DNA of 64,000 nucleotides from Polyangiaceae bacterium (lineage in GTDB: Bacteria; Myxococcota_A; Polyangia; Polyangiales; Polyangiaceae): NCBI GenBank assembly GCA_025937895.1, contig JAICQL010000004.1, positions 33,699 to 97,698 of the forward strand, given 5' to 3'. Numbering within the stretch: the first letter of the stretch is position 1; each line of letters starts with the position of its first letter. A program made the translations under genes and the position numbers. Below the pieces are notes generated by a model, which saw only the letters and a program-made list of their open reading frames with translations, was not told the DNA's origin and did no database searches. Positions 45,949-57,172 of the stretch are shown here, one piece after another.

Positions 45949-48237
45949 ATGATTTCCAGCCCCACTTTTCGTTTCTCTCTCGTGCTCAGCCTGCTCTGCG
46001 CCGGCTCCCTGCTCACCTCTCGCGCCGGGGCGCAGCCCCGTGACTGGCGTCAGCGTCTGCCGCATCGCCGCGTGTTGCAGCCTCCTCCGGCACCGCCTGC
46101 GCCAGCGAGCGTCGCGGCTGCACCCGCCCCGAGTGCCGAGGCCGCCGTGGCGCCCGGCACGATGGCGGCGCCCGCGGCCGTGACGATCGCCGCGTCTGCA
46201 GAGGTCGCAGAGTTGGCCGAAGTAGTGGTCGACGTCGAGCGTCCGCCGGCCGAGGCGATGCCGCCTGCCACAGCGCCGGTCGAGTCACCGCGCGCCACTC
46301 ACGCGGGTTCCGTGTCGACAGTGAGCGAAGACGAGCTGGATCGGCAGAAAGCCAGCAATCTGGGCGAGGTGCTGGCTCGCATCCCCGGTGTCCTGTACGT
46401 GGATGAAGACGGGCGCGGCACCAAGCCGGACATCGGTCTGCGCGGCCTGAACCCGATCCGCAGCGAATATGTGCAGCTGCTGGCGGATGGCGTGCCGGTC
46501 CAGCCGTCGATGTATTCGGAGCAGGCCGCGTACTACGGGGTGCCCGCGGAGCGGGTGGTGGGCATCGACGTGTACAAGGGCGGAGCCGCCGTCCTGTTTG
46601 GACCCAACACCGTCGGCGGCGTGGTCGACGTCATCTCGCGCGCTCCGTCGCAGCGCCCGGTCGCGGTGGTGCTCGACGCCCGGCTGGATGGTAACCCCGA
46701 CGCGCTCGGCAACGTGTTCGTGAGCGGCACGCAGGGCGGGCTCTCGTACGGCCTCGAGTACCTGCGCAAGCGCGGCGAGGGCTTTCGCGATGGCCTGGAC
46801 TACAGCATCGACGATCTCGATCTGGAGCTGGGCTACGACTTTGGTCGGGGCCACTCGGCGCGCGCCCACTTCCAGTACTACGACGAGGTCTCCGAGACAC
46901 CAGGCGGGCTCTTGCCCGAGCAGTTTCGCCGGGACGTGAGCGTGAGCCACAAGCCCGACGACGAGTTCTTCGGCAGGCGCATCCAGGGCGACCTGCGCAC
47001 CAGCCACCAGCTGAGCGAGCATCAGCGGCTGGATACGCTGGCCTACGCCTACTATTTCCGGCGTGACTGGTACATCCAGAACTACGCCGACAACGCTGCG
47101 CCCGACGCCACCCTGGCGGACGACAACGGGCAGTTCCTGCGCGACTTCAACGTGGCGGGCTTCGAGCCCAGGTACACGCTCGACTACGATCTCGGTCCGG
47201 CGCACAGCCGTCTGACCATCGGCGGCCGCGTGTACTACGACGAGGTCGATCGCCACTCGGTGACGGGCAACCGCGGCAGCTCGCGCAGAGGGGACGGCGT
47301 GAGCACGTCTTATGAGGAGCTGACCTCGTTCGTGCTCGCCGCCCATGCGCAGGAGGAGCTGAAGCTGTTCGACCGGCTCAGCATCGTACCCGGGGTGCGC
47401 TTCGAGCACATCGAGCAGACGCGTCAGGACCTGATCGCGGGCACTGTGGAGCAGAAGGTCGACTACTCGGTGTGGGTGCCGGGCATCGGCTTGAAATACG
47501 AGCTGATGCCGAGCTCGGTGGCGTACGCGAACGTGACCCGCTCGTTCCGGCCGCCCTCGTTCGGTGACTCGTTCAACCCCGCGATCTCCGCCTCCAGCCT
47601 GGATCTGCAGGCCTCCACGGCCTGGACCTACGAGGGCGGGGTGCGCCTCGAGCCGTACGCCTGGCTGCAGGCGGATCTGGGCGGCTTCTACACGGACTTC
47701 AAGGATCAGGTGGTGGTCTCGAACGGGCTCGCCAGCAACTACGATACTCACTTCTACGGCTTCGAGGGCAGTGCGCAGCTCGGTCTGCTCGGAATGGCGA
47801 GCGCAGCAGCCACGGCACGGCCGACGGAGCTGTTCCTGCAGGGCGGTCTGAGCCTCATCGAGGCGACCTTTGCGGACGGGGAGTTCGAGGGCAACACCTT
47901 GCCCTACGCGGCCAACGTCTCGGCCAGCTTCGGTGCGCTGCTCGAGCTGAATGGGGCGGCGAGCCTCACGTTCCAGGGGCGCTACGTGGGCGCACGCTTC
48001 ACCGACAACGCCAATACTCGCGCAGAGGATCCGGCGGGCACCGTCGGTGAGCTCGAGGCGTACAGCGTGTTCGACCTCAAGGCGCGCTGGCGCGTGGCTG
48101 AGCCGATCACCCTGCATCTCGGTGTGAACAACCTCTTCGACGAGCTGTACGCCACGCAGCGCCGCAATGGCTCGCAGAAGGGGCTCTTTCCCGGTCCGAC
48201 GCGCACGGTCTACGTCGCTGCCAATGCCTCCTTCTGA
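45949..48237 (+). CDS. TonB-dependent outer-membrane receptor (FecA/metal-type)
   Basis: 762 residues. A signal peptide (cleavage near AGA-QP, residue 28) is followed by a long Pro/Ala/Val-rich linker (about 40-85) and a possible TonB box (LAEVVVDVE). The plug domain shows DELDRQKASNLGEVLARIPG, DIGLRGLNPIRSEYVQLLAD and GPNTVGGVVDVISR. A 22-stranded barrel follows and ends in the aromatic C-terminus TVYVAANASF. Such receptors import siderophores, metal chelates or sugars using TonB energy. The adjacent DUF4198-type gene hints at metal uptake. It starts opposite the Tad-like operon. Confidence 0.9.
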   Translation: MISSPTFRFSLVLSLLCAGSLLTSRAGAQPRDWRQRLPHRRVLQPPPAPPAPASVAAAPAPSAEAAVAPGTMAAPAAVTIAASAEVAELAEVVVDVERPPAEAMPPATAPVESPRATHAGSVSTVSEDELDRQKASNLGEVLARIPGVLYVDEDGRGTKPDIGLRGLNPIRSEYVQLLADGVPVQPSMYSEQAAYYGVPAERVVGIDVYKGGAAVLFGPNTVGGVVDVISRAPSQRPVAVVLDARLDGNPDALGNVFVSGTQGGLSYGLEYLRKRGEGFRDGLDYSIDDLDLELGYDFGRGHSARAHFQYYDEVSETPGGLLPEQFRRDVSVSHKPDDEFFGRRIQGDLRTSHQLSEHQRLDTLAYAYYFRRDWYIQNYADNAAPDATLADDNGQFLRDFNVAGFEPRYTLDYDLGPAHSRLTIGGRVYYDEVDRHSVTGNRGSSRRGDGVSTSYEELTSFVLAAHAQEELKLFDRLSIVPGVRFEHIEQTRQDLIAGTVEQKVDYSVWVPGIGLKYELMPSSVAYANVTRSFRPPSFGDSFNPAISASSLDLQASTAWTYEGGVRLEPYAWLQADLGGFYTDFKDQVVVSNGLASNYDTHFYGFEGSAQLGLLGMASAAATARPTELFLQGGLSLIEATFADGEFEGNTLPYAANVSASFGALLELNGAASLTFQGRYVGARFTDNANTRAEDPAGTVGELEAYSVFDLKARWRVAEPITLHLGVNNLFDELYATQRRNGSQKGLFPGPTRTVYVAANASF

Positions 48238-48255
48238 GCTCGAAAGGTCACCGTC

Positions 48256-48951
48256 ATGAAGCTACGCCGCATCCTCCATGGTTCCGTGTTCTGCCTGCTG
48301 AGCGTGCCCGCGCTCGCTCGGGCCCACTACGTCTGGATCGAGTCCGAGACCAGGCGTGAGGCTCGCATCTACTTTGGCGAGTACAACGAGGGCGTGCGCG
48401 AGAAAGCGGGCGGGCGCCTCGACGAGCGCGCCGCCCTGGAGGCCTGGCTGGAGCGCGGCACGCCGGGCCGCTCGCCGCTGAGCCTGAGCAAGCGCAGCGA
48501 TCACTTCGCGGCGCAGCTCGAGCAGGGCTCCGGCTGGCTCTTGGCTCGCGACGTGCTGAGCGAGGTCAAGGATTACCGCAAGAGCGATCTGGGCATCGTC
48601 AAGCCGATGTTTTACGCCCGCGCCGCCGTGGCCAACCACGCAGAGCCGCCGGCCCGGCCCTCGCTGGAGCTCGACATCCTGCCCGTGGCGGGCGAAGCCG
48701 GAGCGCTGCAGGTGTACTTCGGCGGGCAGCCGCTCGCCGGGGCCAAGGTGCTCGTGTACGCGCCCAACCTCTGGATGCAAGAGCTGAAGAGTGACGAGCG
48801 CGGTAGGGTCATACCGAAGACGCCGTGGCCGGGCCGCTACGTGCTGGACATCGTGCACAAGGAGGCCAAGCCCGGCGAGTTCAAGGGCCAGCGCTACGAG
48901 GCCATCCGCCACCGCATGACGTATTCGTTCGTGAGCGGCTCGGCGGGCTGA
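48256..48951 (+). CDS. DUF4198-type periplasmic protein
   Basis: 231 residues with a signal peptide ending at ARA; the mature start HYVWIES is typical of DUF4198/NikM-like exported proteins found with TonB receptors, where an N-terminal His can bind metal. A carboxypeptidase-regulatory-like beta domain follows (GGQPLAGAKVLVYAP, then DERGRVIPKTPWPGRYVLDI). It starts 18 bp after the receptor gene and is surely co-transcribed. Role in metal (Ni, Co, Fe) uptake is inferred from family context. Confidence 0.78.
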   Translation: MKLRRILHGSVFCLLSVPALARAHYVWIESETRREARIYFGEYNEGVREKAGGRLDERAALEAWLERGTPGRSPLSLSKRSDHFAAQLEQGSGWLLARDVLSEVKDYRKSDLGIVKPMFYARAAVANHAEPPARPSLELDILPVAGEAGALQVYFGGQPLAGAKVLVYAPNLWMQELKSDERGRVIPKTPWPGRYVLDIVHKEAKPGEFKGQRYEAIRHRMTYSFVSGSAG

Positions 48952-48959
48952 CGCCAGGG

Positions 48960-48973
48960 GCGCCGGGCGGCGC
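48960..48973. terminator. possible hairpin between convergent genes
   Basis: GCGCC-GGGC-GGCGC forms a 5-bp stem in the 22-bp gap between the DUF4198 gene and uvrA. No T run; weak. Confidence 0.25.
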
Positions 48974-51934
<2,961 letters not shown>

Positions 51935-52075
51935 TGATGAAAAGCCCGGCGCCGGGCACCGCGCCGGCGGGCCCAAGCTGGCACGCACCCGATCCTCCGG
52001 CAAGGCGGAAGGGGGCGTTTGCCGCGGCCGGGGCCTGGCCCTCGACATCCACCGGCCCTCGGTTTAGAGCAGCCC

Positions 52076-52555
52076 ATGCGCTTTTTCCGGTACCCACTGC
52101 TCGCCTGCGCGCTCGTGGCCTGTTCCAGTTCGGATGAGGACGCCGCTGCGGAGCGTGCAGCCGGTATCACCAGCAGCGCAGAGCAGCTCGGGCTGGATGC
52201 GCCGCCGGACGTGGCGGGTCCGCCTGCGGACGCAGAAATCAGGCCCTCGGGGCTGGCTTCGCGCCGGCTGGTCGCAGGCAGCGGAAATCGCTTCCCGGGG
52301 GCGACGGACAGGGTGCGGGTGCACTACACGGGCTGGCTCACCAGCGGCGAGCGGTTCGATACCTCGCTGGATGGTGCGCCCGCGGAGTTCCCGCTGGATC
52401 GCGTGATCCAGGGCTGGACCGAGGGCTTGCAGCTGATGGTCGAGGGCGAGTCACGGCGCTTCTGGATTCCTGAGCAGCTCGCGTACCAGGGGCGCCGGGC
52501 TCCGTACGGGATGCTCGTGTTCGACGTTCAACTGCTCGCCATCCTGCCGAAATAG
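52076..52555 (+). CDS. FKBP-type peptidyl-prolyl isomerase lipoprotein
   Basis: 159 residues. Signal sequence with lipobox LVAC (Cys16), then a 40-residue Ala/Asp-rich linker. The FKBP domain is seen in DRVRVHYTGWLTSGERFDTS, VIQGWTEGLQLMVEGESRRF, IPEQLAY and YGMLVFDVQLLAIL. It assists folding of exported proteins by proline isomerisation at the membrane. The domain is short (about 100 residues) but intact. Divergent from uvrA by 141 bp and 81 bp upstream of ppc. Confidence 0.88.
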   Translation: MRFFRYPLLACALVACSSSDEDAAAERAAGITSSAEQLGLDAPPDVAGPPADAEIRPSGLASRRLVAGSGNRFPGATDRVRVHYTGWLTSGERFDTSLDGAPAEFPLDRVIQGWTEGLQLMVEGESRRFWIPEQLAYQGRRAPYGMLVFDVQLLAILPK

Positions 52556-52603
52556 AGTCTCCGGCGCGGCTCGGAGCGCGCAAATCAGGCCGTGCCGAGG
52601 TTG

Positions 52604-52635
52604 GAAACCGACCGGGTTTCGGCTAGTCCTAGCCG
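52604..52635 (+). promoter_or_regulatory. two adjacent hairpins directly before the ppc start codon
   Basis: GAAACC-GACCG-GGTTTC (52604-52620) and CGGCTA-GTCC-TAGCCG (52620-52635) are perfect 6-bp stems placed back to back. The second ends one base before the ATG at 52637. No Shine-Dalgarno sequence is visible there, so the structure could control translation, or the true start may be the GTG at 52592. Confidence 0.4.
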
Positions 52636-52636
52636 C

Positions 52637-55282
52637 ATGTCCCTACCGGAAGCCCTGCGAGATGATGTGCGTACCCTCGGTGCCCTGCTGGGCGAGGTGC
52701 TGCGCGAGCAAGCGGGGCACACCCTGTACGAGCGGGTGGAGCAGGTGCGCGCGCTCGCCAAGCGGGCCCGCGCCGGCGATGAGAAGGCGGCCGAATCGCT
52801 CAGCAATGTGCTCGGTGAGCTGCCCGTGGGCGAGGCGCTGCCAGTGGCGCGCGCCTTCTCGCTGTTCCTGCAGCTGGCCAACATCGCCGAGACGCACCAT
52901 CGCCTGCGCACCGGCACCCCGCAGCCCTCGAGCAAGTCGCGCGCGGCGGTGCACGAGGGCCCTGGCCCGGGCGATTGCACGACGACCTTCCGCGAGCTGA
53001 TCCGTGCCGGCGTCGCGCCCGAGCAGCTGCACGCCACGGTCTCTCAGCTGCGCATCGAGCTGGTGCTCACCGCGCACCCCACGCAGGTGCTGCGCCGCAG
53101 CTTGTTGCAGCGCTACAACGATATCGCCGCCACCCTCGAGCGCCGCGACGCGGGCATGGAGCCCCACTTCGAGGAGGCGCTGCGCCGGATGATCACCATC
53201 ATCTGGGACACGGACGAGGTCATCCGCAAGAAGCCGTCCCCCGCCGAGGAGGCCAAGGGCGGTCTGACGGTGCTGGAGCAGGTGGTGTGGCACGCGCTGC
53301 CCGTGTGGCTGCGGCGGGTGGACGAGGCCTTGCGCGAGCACACCGGCCTGGGCCTGCCGATCGAGGTGGCGCCCGTGCGCTTTGGCTCGTGGATGGGTGG
53401 TGATCGTGACGGCAACCCCAACGTGACGGCGGAGCGCACGCTGGAGTGCCACCGCCTGGGGCGCTGGATGGCGGCGGACCTGTTCTACAAGGAAGTGGAC
53501 GTGCTGCGCGGCGAGCTGTCGATGCAGTCGTGCAACTCGGAGCTGCGGGCCCGCGTGGGCGATTCGCGCGAGCCGTATCGCGCGCTGCTGCGCGAGGCGC
53601 GCGACAAGCTGCAGGCCACGCGCGAGCACATGCAGGCGCTGCTCGACGGAGAGACGCCCAGCGCCGTGCCCTACTACCACGACGAGCGCGAGCTCTGGGA
53701 TCTGCTCATGCTCTGCTACCGCTCGCTCAACGACGTGGGGCAAGAGGTGGTGGCACGCGGGCGCCTGCTGGATCTGATCCGGCGGCTGCGCTGCTTCGGC
53801 CTGACGATGGTGCGGCTGGATCTGCGTCAGGACTCGGATCGCCACGCCGAGGCCATGGATGAGATCACGCGCTACCTCGGGCTCAAGCCGTACCTGGAGT
53901 GCTCGGAGCCGGAGCGCCAGGCCTTCCTCCTGAGCGAGCTGCAGAGCAAGCGGCCGCTGCTCTCGGAGGACTTTCCGCTGTCGGATGACGCGCGCGAGGT
54001 GGTGGATACCTTCCGTGTGGCTCGCCGCATCGGCCCGGAGGGCCTGGGCGCGTACATCATCTCGATGGCGCGCCAACCCTCGGACGTGCTGGCGGTGGAG
54101 CTGCTGCAGAAGGCAGTGGGCAATCCCTCTCCGCAGCGGGTGGTGCCGCTGTTCGAGACGCTGGACGATCTGGAGCGCGCTGGCTCGGTGATGCGGCAGC
54201 TGTTCCAGATGCCCTGGTACCACTCGCACATCAACGGCCAGCAAGAGATCATGGTCGGGTACTCGGACTCGGCCAAGGACGGCGGGCGGCTCACGGCCAA
54301 CTGGTGGCTGTACAAGGCGCAGGAAGAGGTCGTGCGCGTGTGCCAGGAGCACGGCGTGCACCCCACGCTGTTCCACGGCCGCGGCGGCACGGTGGCGCGC
54401 GGCGGCGGGCCGACGCACCTGGCCATTCAGTCGCAGCCGCCCGGCTCGATCGACGGCAGCCTGCGCGTGACCGAGCAGGGCGAGATGATCCAGGCCAAGT
54501 TCGCCGACCCGCGCATCGCCGTGCGCACCCTGGAGACGTACGTGGCCGCCACCGTGGACGCCACCCTGGCGCCGCCGCGCGCGCCGGAGCAGAGCTGGCG
54601 CGAGCGCATCGAGGAGCTGTCACGCGTCGCCTGTGACGGCTACCGATCTATCGTGCGTGGCACGGACCGCTTCGTCGAATATTTCCGGCACGCCACCCCC
54701 GAGCAAGAGCTGGGCGCGCTCAACATCGGCAGCCGCCCGGCACGGCGCAAGCGCGGTGGCGGCATCGAGAGCCTGCGGGCCATCCCCTGGATCTTTGCCT
54801 GGACGCAGAACCGCCTGAACTTGCCGTCCTGGCTGGGGGTAGGGCGCTGCCTGGACCGCGCCTTCGCCGAGGGGCACCGGCAAGAGATCCAGCAGATGTA
54901 CGCGGAGTGGCCGTTCTTCCGCGCCACGATCGATCTGATCGAGATGGTGGTGGCCAAGTGTGATCCCACCTCGGCCGCGCGCTACGATCGCCGCCTGGTG
55001 CCGGCGGACCTGCAGGGCCTCGGTGCCCAGCTGCGCAAGGATCTGCAGGTCACCATCGATCGCATCCTGGAGGTCACCGGCCACAAGCTGTTGCTGGAGA
55101 CGTATCCCGAGGGGCGCCTCTCCCTGGAGGCGCGAAACCCGTACATCGATCCCATCAACCTGCTGCAGATCGAGCTGCTGCGCCGGCTGCGTCAGGCGGG
55201 CGAAGACCCGCCGCAGGAGGTCTGGGAAGCGTTCGTGATGACCGTCAACGGCATCGCTGCAGGCATGCGCAACACCGGCTGA
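52637..55282 (+). CDS. ppc: phosphoenolpyruvate carboxylase
   Basis: About 881 residues. It carboxylates PEP to oxaloacetate, refilling the TCA cycle. Landmarks are the catalytic His147 in LTAHPTQ, GSWMGGDRDGNP, the second signature VGYSDSAKDGGRL, the glycine loop FHGRGGTVARGGGP, and the conserved C-terminus GIAAGMRNTG. The Asn-Thr-Gly end and full motif set indicate an active enzyme. The usual GRGGTVGRGGGP loop has Ala for Gly at one position. ATG at 52637 chosen; a GTG at 52592 would add 15 residues. Confidence 0.95.
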   Translation: MSLPEALRDDVRTLGALLGEVLREQAGHTLYERVEQVRALAKRARAGDEKAAESLSNVLGELPVGEALPVARAFSLFLQLANIAETHHRLRTGTPQPSSKSRAAVHEGPGPGDCTTTFRELIRAGVAPEQLHATVSQLRIELVLTAHPTQVLRRSLLQRYNDIAATLERRDAGMEPHFEEALRRMITIIWDTDEVIRKKPSPAEEAKGGLTVLEQVVWHALPVWLRRVDEALREHTGLGLPIEVAPVRFGSWMGGDRDGNPNVTAERTLECHRLGRWMAADLFYKEVDVLRGELSMQSCNSELRARVGDSREPYRALLREARDKLQATREHMQALLDGETPSAVPYYHDERELWDLLMLCYRSLNDVGQEVVARGRLLDLIRRLRCFGLTMVRLDLRQDSDRHAEAMDEITRYLGLKPYLECSEPERQAFLLSELQSKRPLLSEDFPLSDDAREVVDTFRVARRIGPEGLGAYIISMARQPSDVLAVELLQKAVGNPSPQRVVPLFETLDDLERAGSVMRQLFQMPWYHSHINGQQEIMVGYSDSAKDGGRLTANWWLYKAQEEVVRVCQEHGVHPTLFHGRGGTVARGGGPTHLAIQSQPPGSIDGSLRVTEQGEMIQAKFADPRIAVRTLETYVAATVDATLAPPRAPEQSWRERIEELSRVACDGYRSIVRGTDRFVEYFRHATPEQELGALNIGSRPARRKRGGGIESLRAIPWIFAWTQNRLNLPSWLGVGRCLDRAFAEGHRQEIQQMYAEWPFFRATIDLIEMVVAKCDPTSAARYDRRLVPADLQGLGAQLRKDLQVTIDRILEVTGHKLLLETYPEGRLSLEARNPYIDPINLLQIELLRRLRQAGEDPPQEVWEAFVMTVNGIAAGMRNTG

Positions 55283-55309
55283 CACTGGCCACCTGCCGTT
55301 CGTGCGCAG

Positions 55310-56473
55310 CTAGTAGATGAAGTGCAGCTGCGCCATGCCAGTGGTGCGCGGAGGCAACCCCGAGCGTGCCTCCACGAGCAGCTGCGGGATCAGCTCGAAC
55401 CACTGAAAGACCTGCCAGCTCGCTCCCAGGCCGGCGCGTGTCTTGCTGAGCAGGTTGCCCTCCAGGGGGGCGCGGTGGCCGAGCTCGACGTAGAGATCGA
55501 GCTCGGGTCTGACAAACCAGCCGAGCCGGAGATACTCCGCCAGCAGCGAGAACCTGGCCTGCGTGGCTCGAGCGCGCAGCTGCTGCGTGGCCACCTCCGC
55601 CAGGGCGTAGGCGGCGCCCGGCAGCGGCACGCGGGCGAAGAGGCTGCCGGCCAGGCGATCGCGCGCGGTGCTCGACGAGCCGAGCAGTGAAACGCCGAGC
55701 GCGCCGCCCGCGCTCCACTCTCTCGAGACGGTCAGCGCGGCGCCGCGCTCCTGCAGCTCCGGCGGCAGCCGGAGATCGCCGGCGAAGCCTGCGCCGAACA
55801 GCGACCACCCCTCCAGCTGCACGTCGAGCTCCAGCGCGTAGCTCTGGTCATATTTGTCGAAGCCAAAGTCCTCACGCACGTATTGCGTGTGGTCCGGCTG
55901 GCGCAGGCCAAACGGCAACACCAGCCTGCCGGCGCGCACCCCGAGCCCTCGCGCCACGGTCACGCCCAGCCAGTGCTCGCGCGAGAAGGGCGTCACCGGG
56001 GCGCCGCTGCCAGCCTGCTTGCGCGGGGTCAAGGTCGCGTACAACGTCAGCCGGGACAGCGCCACGGCTCCGCCGAGCTCCATCAACATCGGGATCAACG
56101 TGGGCCCGATCGTGGCGTCACCATCGCCGGCCAGCAGCGGCAGCAGTCGGACGTCCAGGCCGAGGTCCACCCTGGGCACGACCGGAGCCGCCGGGTCATA
56201 CGGGAGCTCCTGCGCGGCCCAGTCGCTGGTGCCAAAGCTCGAGCTCACGTCGAGCGAGCTGCGCCCCCAGCTGTTGGGCAAGCCGCCTCCCGTGGGGGAG
56301 TGGTGGCAGTCGGCGCACGTGCCGTAGCCCTTGAAGGTGAGCTGGGGGTACGCGCTGGCGCGAGCGGAGCACGCCAGGATGGTCAAGACCAGCAGCAGGG
56401 GCACCAGCCGCACGGGCATCGGCAGCACAGGCAGAGCGCCTGACAGCGCTCCGCGGTTCCGGCGGCGGCTCAT
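55310..56473 (-). CDS. outer-membrane barrel-like protein with N-terminal CXXCH heme-binding site
   Basis: 387 residues. A signal sequence (about residues 20-40) is followed by a short segment with CADCH (Cys53, Cys56, His57), a c-type heme attachment motif, within GTCADCHHSPTGGGLPNSWG. From about residue 85 the sequence alternates amphipathic strands rich in Gly, Tyr and Leu and ends in Tyr (AQLHFIY), as expected for a beta-barrel in the outer membrane. A monoheme cytochrome segment joined to a barrel suggests electron transfer at or across the outer membrane (inference). Its start overlaps the stop of the upstream lipoprotein gene by 4 bp. No other cytochrome genes are nearby. Confidence 0.72.
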   Translation of the reverse strand: MSRRRNRGALSGALPVLPMPVRLVPLLLVLTILACSARASAYPQLTFKGYGTCADCHHSPTGGGLPNSWGRSSLDVSSSFGTSDWAAQELPYDPAAPVVPRVDLGLDVRLLPLLAGDGDATIGPTLIPMLMELGGAVALSRLTLYATLTPRKQAGSGAPVTPFSREHWLGVTVARGLGVRAGRLVLPFGLRQPDHTQYVREDFGFDKYDQSYALELDVQLEGWSLFGAGFAGDLRLPPELQERGAALTVSREWSAGGALGVSLLGSSSTARDRLAGSLFARVPLPGAAYALAEVATQQLRARATQARFSLLAEYLRLGWFVRPELDLYVELGHRAPLEGNLLSKTRAGLGASWQVFQWFELIPQLLVEARSGLPPRTTGMAQLHFIY

Positions 56474-56895
56474 GGCGGAAAGGCCCCGCTGCAGTACCAG
56501 CTGCGGAAGGTGCGCAGGTCCGCGGAGCTCCAGGGCCTGCCTCGTCGCGGCATCTCGCCCGACGCCAGCACGGCATAGAACAGCTCGGGCCGCGCGCTGA
56601 GCTCCTCGTACACGAGCTCGGGCTGGTCCAGCCGGATGCCTCTACTCTGGCTCGACGCCGAGTGACAGGGCGCGCCCTGGCAGCCCTTGCCGCGCGGCGA
56701 GCGCAGGATCAGCGCCTGGAGGCTCGCGAAGTCGGCGTTGCCCGCGGGCAACACGTCATCACACGAGAGCTGCTCGTCAGCGGGGCCGGCGCAGGCACAC
56801 AGGGCCGCGAGCAGCGCCGCGCGCGCAGCTTGAAGCTTTCCGCGCCAGTGGCCGCAACCGGCCCGGAGCGCACGAGTCAATCGCTCGCCATGCAT
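56470..56895 (-). CDS. predicted lipoprotein with CX4CH cytochrome-like motif
   Basis: 141 residues. Hydrophobic segment followed by a lipobox-like LCAC (Cys35). The mature part contains CQGAPCH, a CX4CH motif preceded by a Lys/Gly-rich stretch, and the surrounding layout (DVLPAGNADFASLQALILRS before, EELSARPELFYAVLASGEMP after) resembles small monoheme cytochrome c-like domains of Myxococcota. CX4CH is a rarer heme site known from some multiheme cytochromes. Co-transcribed with the barrel protein through a 4-bp overlap; a perfect palindrome lies 95 bp upstream. Confidence 0.65.
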   Translation of the reverse strand: MHGERLTRALRAGCGHWRGKLQAARAALLAALCACAGPADEQLSCDDVLPAGNADFASLQALILRSPRGKGCQGAPCHSASSQSRGIRLDQPELVYEELSARPELFYAVLASGEMPRRGRPWSSADLRTFRSWYCSGAFPP

Positions 56896-56989
56896 CGAGA
56901 GCAGAGCTCCTCTCGCGCGCTCGTATCGACGCGCGAAGCGTGGCGCGCCCGTCGAGAGCTTCGCTCTCGGGCAGCGGCGCGCAGGTGGT

Positions 56990-57009
56990 GTTAGTGAGTG
57001 CTCACTAAC
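56990..57009. promoter_or_regulatory. TetR-family-type operator palindrome
   Basis: GTTAGTGAG-TG-CTCACTAAC is a perfect 9-bp inverted repeat with a 2-bp centre, matching the TTAGTGAGN2CTCACTAA type bound by many TetR-family repressors. It lies upstream of the CX4CH lipoprotein gene (56895, minus strand). No TetR-family gene is present in the window. Confidence 0.7.
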
Positions 57010-57172
57010 TAATAGGCGGAACGAAGGCGGCTTGTCAAAGCCTTCGGCGCGGCCAGCGCCACGGGCTCCCGGCGCCGCGGCGCGGGCACCCGGCCGCGTC
57101 AGTGCAAAGCGCCGCTGCGCGCGCCACGGGCCTCCGGCGGTGCTGCGCGCCGCCGGCTCTGCCCGTCAGGGC

